Below, piece by piece: positions 48,544 through 58,289 of a stretch of 64,000 nt of DNA (position 1 is its first letter; every line of letters begins with the position of its first letter). Under the pieces are notes generated by a model. The model worked only from the letters and a program-made list of their open reading frames with translations. It ran no database searches and had not been told where the DNA came from. Both the position numbers and the translations under genes were made by a program. Source of the DNA: Euphorbia lathyris. Lineage: Eukaryota > Streptophyta > Magnoliopsida > Malpighiales > Euphorbiaceae. The stretch is from contig NC_088911.1 in assembly GCF_963576675.1 (NCBI RefSeq), forward strand, positions 28,442,501 through 28,506,500. Direction: 5' to 3'.

Positions 48544-49168
48544 GCTTTTTGTAGTCTTTTTTTAGGGTAAATTTCAAATAAAACCCATGTGGTTTCACTA
48601 ATTTTCAGATAAAGGATTATGATTTACTTTTTGTCAAAACGAGGATTGAGGTTTCACATTTGGATTAATGCTATTAAAACCATCTTTAACGACCTGAAAA
48701 TGAAAATTTTCAAGAATTAAAGTTGTTCAATGTCATATTTCCTATGGAACTACATTTTCGATTTTCGAAAATCATCTTTTTTGGAACTTTCTCTCTCTAA
48801 ACATTAACTTTCTCTCTCTTTACCAAACTTCATCTAAATAACCTCAAAATAAAAAAGTTGAATAATTAAATTTGCTTAGAATATTAGTAGTTCTTAAAAT
48901 ATGTCATTTTTAAAGTCGTCAAGGGTGATTTTAATAGTATCAATCGAAAAAGTCCTTATTTTGCTAAAATTGAAAAAACCTCAATCCTCGTTTTGATAAA
49001 AAGTAAATCACAGTCCTTTATCTGAAAATTAGTGAAACCACATGGATTTTATTTGAAATTTACCATTTTTTTTATATAAATGTGGAGTTTTATTTCTCCT
49101 AATTTTCTTCATATATTTGTATTTTTTCATCTAATGAAATTATTTATGGCATTTTATATATATAAAAA
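48544..49168 (+). mobile_element. Non-LTR retroposon, copy 3, 5'-truncated, split by a MITE
   Basis: Flanked by an 18-bp duplication with one mismatch (ATTCAAAATATACATATT at 48,526; ATTCAAAATATACACATT at 49,169). Outside the inserted MITE only about 125 bp remain (TTGCTTTTTGTAGTCTTT ... CATCTAATGAAATTATTTAT). Its start far downstream of the other copies' starts is a 5' truncation. Confidence 0.75.
48565..49064. mobile_element. MITE (500 bp) with 90-bp inverted repeats
   Basis: Ends GGGTAAATTTCAAATAAAAC and, reversed, TGGTAAATTTCAAATAAAAT; the two arms agree over about 90 bp (both include GTGGTTTCACTAATTTTCAG). The target is a T-run, so the duplication cannot be read. Non-coding. Confidence 0.88.
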
Positions 49169-49186
49169 ATTCAAAATATACACATT

Positions 49187-49729
49187 AACCTTGTAAAAGA
49201 TAAATCTAACTAAGCAACAGTAATTGAGGGAAAAAATAAAAGGTTTCGTTAATAATAATAAGATAAAAATATAAAAATAAATCATATGATTTGATCAATT
49301 TGTAAGAACGATTGTCGTGATTTAAAAGTTTGTAAATATTGGTCTGTGTTTTATGCAGTTTACAAACCCATGATTTCATCAAGAATTGTCATTGTGACTA
49401 TTTATCACAAAATGGAGTGATTAAATCAATTAAAAATTAATTCTACAAATTACCTGAAATACAAGGTTTGACTTATAAATTAACTAAACCACACAAATAT
49501 CATTTGGTTTAAAAATTGACTCAGAACCCGAAGAGTTTTATTTGGTAAGAAAAAGTTTTAGGTAAGGGTAGGTCTACCCACTCCCAAGGTCAGAGCAAAC
49601 CGTAGACCTTGATGAGGATTTACAGTAGAATTTACAGATTACCCGAAGAGTTAGCACCTTAATTTGGGAGGTTTAAAATCCTCGTTTAAAAGCATCAAGA
49701 ATTGGTGACTTTTCTCGTAAATTTAAAAA
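49187..49729. other. Intergenic with relic of dispersed repeat
   Basis: Between 49,270 and 49,500 it resembles 14,560-14,755 (TTTAAAAGTTTGTAAAT, TGCAGTTTACAAAC). No gene. Confidence 0.45.
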
Positions 49730-50557
49730 GGGAAAACTACGTAAAAATTCATGTTTTAACAAATATTTATAACTATGTCAAATCATAATTTTGGATTATA
49801 TCAAACAAATAAAATCAGTACTTTTAATATATTTTAAAGATTAAAATTTATAAATGAGAAGTCTAAAATATATTTTTTAGGATTTATGAATTGAAGTCTA
49901 GAATTTTTAAACTATAATATAAAATCATAATATATAGAGAATAATGACATATTAAAAATTAAATTTTGTTGTTTCAAAAAAAAAAAATTAAATTTTGTGA
50001 TATTACTTAGTTGTAATTTTGTACTTAATTATGATATTCATGTATTTGACCCTTTTAAAAAGTCGGGTTAAAACCCACATTCAATTTGGAAGCGAGTGAA
50101 CAAGTGACTGGTCCATTTTACTGGGTCCAATTAATTTCCAACATCAGGCCCATCGGCCCATTCAGAATCCAAATCAGAAGCATATGGGTCAAGCTCTATC
50201 TCACACATTTGGATCATTATCCTAACCAAAATGGATTACAAGTGCAGACCTGTCCATTCTAAATTGGGTCAAATACATGAATATGTATAAAATTACTACT
50301 AAGTCATATTACCAAACTTAATTTTTAATATGTCATTATTTTTTATATATTATGATTTTACATCATAATTTAAAAATTCTAAACTCCAATTCATAAATCA
50401 TAAATCTTAAAAAATATATTCTAGATTTCTAATTTATAAATTTCAATCCTTAGAATATATTAAAAGTAATGGTTTTACTAGTTTGACATAATTTAAAATT
50501 ATAACTTGACATAGTTGTAAATAGTTTTTAAAAGATGAATTTATGTGTAATTTTCCC
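49730..50557. mobile_element. Foldback element (828 bp) with ~300-bp arms
   Basis: The left arm from GGGAAAACTACGTAAAAATT is matched, inverted, by the right arm ending ...TTTTCCC. Blocks such as AACTATGTCAA, TTGACCC and TATTAAAAATTAA occur in both arms; about 210 bp of unique sequence lies between. No target duplication visible. Confidence 0.78.
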
Positions 50558-51359
50558 TTCTAAATTCTAGTTGATCCATTTCAAATCCGCATCAAGATCC
50601 ATGTCAGGATTCGAGTCAGGGTTCTTTTGTATAATCATGTGAATTGTTATCAAAGTGAAAATGCTCAAGAAGTTATAAATTTTATATCGTTTCTTTTGGA
50701 AATGTTTTCTTAAAGCAAAGTTACGTGTACGTAGTTTCATAATAATTCTAGTCGATCTAGTTTTAATCCATTGTAATGAGTTATGTTATAATTATATGTA
50801 TGGTTACAAAACTCAATTTTTTTTTTTAAATATAATAACATTTATCCAACAACTTTACATTCAAACTCCATAAACAAGAATATTTTATAATAGTGTATAC
50901 AATTATGTAAATTGGAATATGATAGAAAAATATTAGTATATTTTAAGTCGAATTTGGGGAGATCATTTTAAATCTAAACTTCACGCATAAGGTTATGTTA
51001 TAATTTGCGCACAGTTAGAACCGAATGGAAATAACAAACATCATCACAAGTTTCAATTTCCTTAACCTACTAAATAAAGTTATATCATTACTCTATGCAT
51101 GGTTATGTCCAATAAACTTTGCAAATATTGTAAAATGGCTCGAGTGGATATGATTAACAATTTTTTAGAGCAATTATAAACATAAACACTTAGAATAAGC
51201 AAGTGGAGATACATCAATATCGATTTATCAGATGAGGTAGGGGGAGATTACATATTTTCTCTACACGTAACCAGAAATCGAACCCAAAATCATCCAATAC
51301 CACTATCTTATTTGAATTACTCCAAAAGTGTCAAATTCGAATCAAATTGGTGCTCGATC
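50558..51359. other. Intergenic, no gene seen
   Basis: AT-rich, without recognisable coding or repeat structure. Confidence 0.45.
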
Positions 51360-51853
51360 CAGGGGGAATTCAGCATGGGGCTACTGGGGGCAGTTGCCCC
51401 CACTGACATCTGTATTTTTTTTAGAACTATGTCATTTTATTTACAACAAAAATAAAATAATAAAAAGTAAATATTTAAATGTAAAACTAAATAGGTCTTA
51501 AAATAAACCATCAGTATCTCTTACTCTATTGAATCTCTTTAGTTATTCTTCCTCAATTCCTCTTTCTTCTTAAGCCTAAATTGATATTCCTAATTCTAAG
51601 TAAGATTTAATCAAAATCGACAGCCAATCCCTCCGTAATTGAATCGTTGGTCCAACACTCCATCTCTGATCTTTGCCTCTCTCCTTTGGTATTTTTTTTG
51701 CTCCTACTTGAATTTTGATTTGGTATTTCTGCTACTATTTTACTTGAACTTGAGCTTTGATCTCTGGTTTTCTATAATTATTATTTTTTGGATAAAAATT
51801 ATTTTAGTCGTATTGTTTGCCCCCATGGGGGAGAAATCCTGGATTCGCCCCTG
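51360..51853. mobile_element. hAT-type MITE (494 bp)
   Basis: Perfect 8-bp target duplication GCTCGATC (51,352 and 51,854). The ends are CAGGGGGAATTCAGC and, reversed, CAGGGGCGAATCC. It has inner CAGTTGCCCCCACTG and TTTGCCCCCATGGGGG blocks. No transposase. Confidence 0.9.
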
Positions 51854-51861
51854 GCTCGATC

Positions 51862-52539
51862 TAACCATTAACCTGATTAGCGACGACTCGAACCTATACG
51901 AATAGTCTCTCAAAAGATGTTGTCCATCATCAGTAACACTAGTACAATGAGAGCCATAAAAAACAACTCGCGATCAGTTGGCATGATACGGTAATCCATA
52001 ATTTTTATTTTGTCTTTTCTAATTCAGTACAAGCAGAAATGGTTTATCTAGACTATTCATAGTGAGTGAGTGTAACGTAAATTGACATATATTTCAAGTA
52101 TCTATCATCTTACAATATTGTATGAAATTGAAATGTAGGTAAGGATCAATTCAAGATTTACCTGGTTTTTGAATTGGAATATTGGATGATCAAAGCTTTC
52201 CCTTTTAGATTGTATTGTTCTTTTGATTGTTGCCTAACTTGTTGTAGAAAATGAAGAGAAAGAAATAAGGGAAGAGAGAAACCGAGAAGAAAGGAAAAGA
52301 GAAACCAAATTTTTCGATTTTATTTGCAGGAAAGAGAGAATGAGAAATGAGAAAGATAAGGATATTTTTATCTAAATGAAATTAAAATGTCAAGAAATTA
52401 AAAAATTAAACTATGTAAATAGACTTTCAAATTGTTGCAAATTTATAATTAACCCACAAACAAAATTATAATTTAGCTTTTATCTTGCGCACAAAGAGCT
52501 GCCACCGAAAAAATTGTTTTTGCAAAGTTTTCCAAAACA
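51862..52539. other. Intergenic upstream of CENH3
   Basis: No gene seen. An A/G-rich stretch at about 52,245-52,350 is the only compositional feature. Confidence 0.45.
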
Positions 52540-52701
52540 ACAAACTTCTCCCGAAGCGATGTCGTTCCCACGCGAACCGAAGCCACCTCATGAACAAACT
52601 TCTCCCGAAACGATGTCGTTCCCACGCGAACCGAAGCTACCTCATGAACAAACTTCTCCCGAAACGATGTCGTTCCCACGCGAACCGAAGCCACCTCATC
52701 A
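52540..52701. repeat. 54-bp tandem repeat, three units, upstream of CENH3
   Basis: Units start at 52,540, 52,594 and 52,648 with ACAAACTTCTCCCGAA and include CGATGTCGTTCCCACGCG. They are nearly identical. The period is a multiple of three, so long open frames appear on both strands; I treat these as artefacts. It ends about 155 bases before the CENH3 start codon. Confidence 0.95.
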
Positions 52702-52770
52702 ACCGTCCGGAGAAGCAGAAATGTTATACTTATGGAACCTCCAACGGACAAAAATTTAAAAAGTGACAGA

Positions 52771-52778
52771 GCGGCAAA
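52771..52778 (-). promoter_or_regulatory. E2F-like site in the CENH3 promoter
   Basis: The minus strand reads TTTGCCGC, fitting the plant E2F consensus WTTSSCSS, 78 bases before the start codon. E2F control of CENH3 is established in Arabidopsis; here it is inferred from sequence. Confidence 0.55.
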
Positions 52779-52855
52779 ACGATTATACAAAAGTTGTAGA
52801 AACAAAGGAAAAGAGGAACCTACTGCTCCACAATTTTATTTTCCCCTCTTCTCCG

Positions 52856-54434
52856 ATGGCCAGAACCAAGCATCCGGCGAACCGGAATCGCGGTCCAAAT
52901 AAATCCGGTTACCTACTTTCTATCCTATTCATTTCTTACAATACTATTTAACGCTTTTCTTTCTGTCTTCGCCTCTTCATATCTCTATACATGTTTAAAC
53001 TAATGTCTTCTGATTTTCCCTCTTTCTAAACCCTAATTTTTCCTTCACTTGCAGCTCCTGGAGATCACGCAACAACTTCACAGTCAACGCCATCGGCGGT
53101 ACCCTCTCTCTCTGTTTCTGTTACTTGTTTTGCCTCTTGGCTTGCTGGGAAAACGCATTTAGTGGAAGTAGCCTTTATCTCTCTCTTCTGATATGTTCGG
53201 ATGAAAATTTTGAACTAATTCCAATTGGTTTGTTCTTAGACCTTTTGGAATTGAAAAGCTAGACATTTAATTGTTTAATAATGGCTGAACATTCAAATTT
53301 TCATGCTAGGGAGTGTAACTGTTGCTTGCTTTAATTGTTTAATAATGGCTGAACCTTGTTAAGCCGTCTCTTGCTTTTTTCTTTAAAATTTTGCGCTTCG
53401 GTTAAATAAAATGGTTATGTGAAGCTTATTATTTTTAGTTTAACTTAGAGCTCAATTCCCTCTGGATCTATGTAGATTTTATTATTATTATTATTATTTA
53501 TTTTTGGACAAGTGTACGTAGAGATTTTAGATTCAAATGTGATGAAGTTGAACATTTCTACATCTCATGTATAGCTAATCCGAGCCTTTGAACTTTTCTT
53601 TCCTATTAGATTTCATACTTATCTGGATGTATCATTTGTTATGTTTTTTTAATATATATATATATATATTTCATGTAATGTTTTCCTTTTCTACTTTCCG
53701 TACCCAAGAAGGCCACAAGATCAAAAAGAGGGGAACATCAGAGAGATACACCATCAAGTGAGGTTTATTGCTCTCAAATTAGATGATGTTGATCAAGTTG
53801 ATTGCAGTAGTAGTGATCTGAGGTCTTGGATTGTATTCTCATTTTATTTTCATTACTACTTTCTAAAGCTTCTAGAGCAGAAATCAAGAAGAAAAGACAT
53901 CGCTTCAGGCCAGGAACAGTGGCTCTGAGAGAAATTCGCAAGTTCCAGAAGACCACGGAGTTGCTTATCCCAGCTGCCCCCTTTATCCGTCTTGTGAGTC
54001 TCCTCTCTCCAAATATGCAATTAGATGAAGATGACTCATAAAAAAAGATGCCGACATGAAGATAACTGATTAAGAAAAAATAATGCCTATCATTTTATCT
54101 TATCTATATCCATTGATATTCATGGGTTGTCCAACAAAACTAGCTGTATATTTTGAAAGTAAGCACAAAAGTTTCCTGAATACCCTTACATGCAAACATG
54201 TTTGTTGAATTCTTCAATTAGATATATATTGATGATATTGGCATCCGAAACTAAAACTATATGGTGCTTCACCACGGATGCATTATGTAGTCAAATTTTG
54301 TGAATCAAGATGGTCTGCATTAGATGGCGTTTATAGTCCTTATCTATTTCAGGTAAGAGGTCTCACTGCGCAATACTCTCTGGAAGTTAACCGTTGGACA
54401 GCTGAAGCTTTAGTAGGACTTCAAGAGGTATTAT

Positions 54435-54465
<31 letters not shown>

Positions 54466-55711
54466 CATACAGACCTCATACTTGCATACAACATATGAAT
54501 ACCTGCATTTGGTGCGTGTATAACCAGTGAGGGTGATTATATTGCTTAAATTTTGTCCCCACAGTGTCGAAATTTGGGTCATAGGCCATTAACAAGCATG
54601 TAAAAACTTCTTCATGGTAAACATTCTTCCCGATATTTGACAAACTTATAAGGTTGATATATGTTCATGATTCTATATTGTGCAGTTTCTATGCCATGCT
54701 TATTGTGATCAATCAAACTCAAGCGTCTCTTTTCTGATTATAATCTTCATGAGGCTGGGGCATATTACACTAGTAATCATAGGAGATCTTCATTTTAGAT
54801 TTGATGAATTCTAATTGCAGGTTTTTTTTGTTGTTTGTAGGCAGCTGAGGATTTCTTGGTCCATTTGTTTGAAGATTCAATGTTATGTGCATTTCACGCA
54901 AGGCGTGTTACATTAAGTAAGTTAAACTTTCCAGAACTGTTAACATTAGTCTCTTTTTTATTTATTTATCTATTTCTTTATATTTTTCCTCCTTGATGTG
55001 CTATTATATTTTTTGTTTTGTTTTTTTTATTACTGTGTTTAGCTAGGGGTACATATGATGATGCTCTTATAATCTCTGTTCAAATGATGATTTGCTAGTG
55101 TCAGTTGCCTACTATATTTTTGTTTGATTGAATGATTGAGGAGTTCAAATATATTTTTCTTTGTATCAGAAGTATGATCATCCATAGTTTGTTTACTTAA
55201 GTTTGTTGGAATCCTAAAAGATGATGTAAAGAGTTGAGAAATGGTGATCCATGTTGCTTATAAAAAGTTGCTTATGTTAAATATAGGCTTTTGCTAGACT
55301 GGGTGTGAATCAGAGTCATTTGTGAACATAGTTTGAATTGAACTTTGTACAGCAATGTTACAATGTGGCTACATAGAAGCATAATCTGTTTTGACTGGTC
55401 AGTGCTCTCCATCCAGCTGGGCTTTTTTTCTCTTATCTCGTACATCTGCATATGATGACTTTCATTGTTTATTTCTTCTAAGATGTCCTGGTTTATTGGA
55501 GGCTGTTGCAATTGAATTTTATTTGTGTCAATTAGTTTCTACAAATTAACCATCTTTTTGTTATCATTTCCTATGATCCAAAGCCATCCATAACTCTGTG
55601 CAAGAGCATGCTTCTCCCATTGTCTAAGGCATTATTTATTTCCTTGTTGGCTCAGTGAAAAAGGATCTTGAATTAGCACGGCGGCTTGGAGGGAAGGGAC
55701 AGCCTTGGTGA
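52856..55711 (+). CDS. CENH3: Centromeric histone H3 (CENH3)
   Basis: Seven exons joining in frame to 154 residues: 52856-52907, 53055-53098, 53709-53757, 53881-53993, 54353-54427, 54841-54916, 55656-55711, all GT-AG. It starts MARTKH, as plant CENH3 does. The tail of about 55 residues is divergent from H3, followed by the histone fold: [16 protein letters not shown] (alpha N), [13 protein letters not shown] (alpha 1), loop 1 [31 protein letters not shown] (alpha 2), [20 protein letters not shown] (loop 2 and alpha 3) and the end [10 protein letters not shown]. Loop 1 is one residue longer than in canonical H3, and the tail and the W ending are CENH3 marks. It replaces H3 in centromeric nucleosomes and sets the kinetochore site. 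All splice sites and residues needed are present, so the copy looks functional. The exon 3 acceptor could shift by one codon. Confidence 0.95.
53645..53672. repeat. TA-rich microsatellite in CENH3 intron 2
   Basis: A short TATATA run just before exon 3. A similar short tandem run of ATAC units lies at about 54,435-54,470 in intron 5. Confidence 0.7.
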
Positions 55712-56267
55712 GAGTAGCACAGCACAGACCTCACCAATTGTAACCATTGAAACATGTAATTTAGTATGTTGCTTTGATAGCTATTCTTTCCAGTTATTTG
55801 TAAGTAACTATCAGAATTTAGGAAGTAGTATAATATTTTGACATTCTTCATACCATTGACAGCTACCAGTAGTAAATGTGTGAGTGAAGAAACTGATTGT
55901 AGCCTAGCAAAGACTGTAGACAAGGTAGAGATCCACGTAGTTAGATGAACTTCACCATTTTATCTTTATACTATTCTTGTCCCTTCTTTTGATTGTGCAG
56001 TGTAGAAGAATTTGAAAAATGACTAGGGATTAGGGATTTAAGAAAAAGGATGTGTAAATCTAATTCCACCCAAGAATGTGATATTTTAATACATGGCACA
56101 AATGCAGTTTGCTAATTCATTAGAAAAAAAGGACCTTTAAAACAGTAATATTAATGCAGCAAATATGAAAATGGCAGATAAATCAAATGCAAATAATATT
56201 CGATAACCTTAGGTTCTGATTTATACTGTTGTTATAATGGAATGCTCTTTATAATAGAGAGGTTAAT
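55712..56267. other. CENH3 3' UTR and intergenic DNA
   Basis: No gene seen. Polyadenylation of CENH3 should occur here; ends where a retrotransposon LTR begins. Confidence 0.5.
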
Positions 56268-57110
56268 TGTTAGGTATTAGTCACCATTTTTATTTTTAGC
56301 ATTTGAAATAGGTTACTCGGGTCAATTTTGGGACGTAGATAATCCAAGAACATTTTTATATATTTTTCTCGTGAGGTATTTTTGTAATTTAAACTTTTTT
56401 CCATAATTTTCATGTCGGGAATTTTTTTATTTTACTAAAGAGGATAAAATGAGAAGGTGGAAATTACAGCATAAGTGGAGGAGTAAGAAAACTGTACATA
56501 CATTTTCCAGCAACTTTCCAAATGCAGTTGCCTTTACAGGCTATAAATACAAGACTTTGCCATCATTTTGCAAGGCTTCGCAATCCAACAATCAGATCAG
56601 ACTCATGCCTCAATCCAACAGTAAATCGCAACGATTTTCAACTTTTGTTTATTTAATTCAACTTGCCTTTAAATCTTCTTAACATCGAGATGACATCGAG
56701 TTAAGCTTTACTTCAGCACTCATTATCTCTTTTTGTAAGTCTTTACTTTTCAAGTTTGATCAAAGCTTCGAGCATCTTTTCAATTGAATATTTGTCAATT
56801 TACGTTTATGTACTTTCGTTTAGTTAATTGTCATCCCTTGCGAGATTAATTTCAAACCTAGTGGTTTTCGTACTTTCGATTCTTGCAGTCATCTTATTGG
56901 AAGTCAAGCACGCAATTTACATTTTCAAAATGTCAATTTAGCTTACACATTTTGAGATTTCAATACAATTTTTTTTGGCACATCCTTTATTTGAAAAAAG
57001 GCACAAACAATTTTGACACGCTCGGTGGTACAACATAATGTTCACAAGTGCACAATTTTAAATTTTAAATCTTTGGTAAAACGATACATCGTTTGTCAAA
57101 ACCCAATCCA
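56268..57110 (+). repeat. Probable 5' LTR and leader of an outer LTR retrotransposon
   Basis: Starts TGTTAGGTATTAG (TG start), holds a core promoter TATA box GGCTATAAATACAAGAC at about 56,540, then a T-rich leader up to TTTTTGGCACGCTCGATGGG. The exact LTR end and the primer site are not resolved, and the other LTR lies outside the window. Confidence 0.55.
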
Positions 57111-57132
57111 GAAAATATTTTTGGCACGCTCG

Positions 57133-57933
57133 ATGGGACCCAAACGTTCTAAAGACAAAGAAAGTCTAAGGCATCCGAAGGCAGAAATTGGACATGTGAA
57201 CCCAGAGCAAGTAGCTGACATTATTGACCAAGTCGAAGGAGGCAATAACAGTTTCTCTTCAGTTGCAAATATGGAGTGCATTCCTCCGTCATGACAAGAG
57301 GCACAAAGTCCACCTATGGTAGGTTCTCCCGAGAAAGAAGGCTTCAAAATGCTAAGAGAAATGAGCATGATGTTGGTGAATTGGAAGAACCACATGATGG
57401 ACCAATTGGTTCAAATTATTTTAGTGGGCAACAAGAAAGACTCGTCCAAGTCTAATGTTGCTTCTAGCTATTCAACCTTTGTCTAGTTGCCAAATAAAAC
57501 CTCACTCCAAAAAATGCAAGCGAACCCGGACTCAGCAGTACAAGGATCGTTGTAATAGGTCCAAAAAAAATCCCTTCCAAGAGGATGACACTATTGTAAA
57601 GCCACAAAATAGTGGACATTCTAGCCATCCCCAAGCGGGTAGCAGGTCTCAAACACTTATGGGTCATATTCAAAGTCAAAATGAGTGAAAAATCAACCAA
57701 TTAATTACAACATGAATGAAGAACCAATACTAATTCAACACTTAAGAAGCATCCCTAGAGGTTGAACTGTATGAGGAGTGGTAGTAACACAAAATCTGGA
57801 TGTGTTGTATTTATTTGCGCAAATGTTGCCTAAGACATCAACTTCGGTTCCTAAAAACAATCAAATGAACATGGAGTCCGTTATAGAGATGGTGCACGAA
57901 CTTTATGGACCAAACTTGAAACAAGTTGGAATG
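57133..57933 (+). pseudogene. gag-like region of the outer retrotransposon, left part
   Basis: The frame begins MGPKRSKDKESLRHPKAE behind the leader and is broken by stops (57,292 and later). Toward the end, VIEMVHELYGPNLKQVG resembles plant gypsy gag sequence. It is cut at 57,933 by the gypsy insertion and continues at 63,172. Assignment to gypsy rather than copia is inferred. Confidence 0.6.
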
Positions 57934-58167
57934 TGATAGGGAATGCTGACATATTATGGTAGATTCAGGGACGCATACCTAGAGACGCATCCCCACTTTC
58001 CCTTGCCAAACTACAGGTGGTCCCAAAATAGGTAAGCACTTCCCTGGCCCCAAGATAACAGATCCCTCTTTATTTATACTAAACAGTTAACTACCAGACA
58101 AAAGCCTATCACCCTTCCTTATAGTAACACTTTTGGCTCTCCCATTTCTTGATACTGATTGTTAACA
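57934..58167 (-). repeat. 3' LTR of the gypsy element (shortened)
   Basis: Starts TGATAGGGAATGCTGAC, ends GATTGTTAACA. It is 234 bp against 348 bp for the other LTR, from two internal deletions (one of about 95 bp); shared blocks such as TTGCCAAACTAC remain. Confidence 0.9.
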
Positions 58168-58289
58168 TTACCACCCGCTAGGGAACTAGTCTTGCCCATA
58201 AGACTAAAAGACATATACTAGGTCTATATCATGATCTCGTCCTCCCAAGTTGATTCTTCTGCTCTTCGATCTTTCCATTGAACGAGCTA

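Noticed and set aside
52473..52805. Three overlapping open frames with 18-residue repeats upstream of CENH3
   Set aside because: The 54-bp period is divisible by three, so all frames stay open; no domain, no start context.
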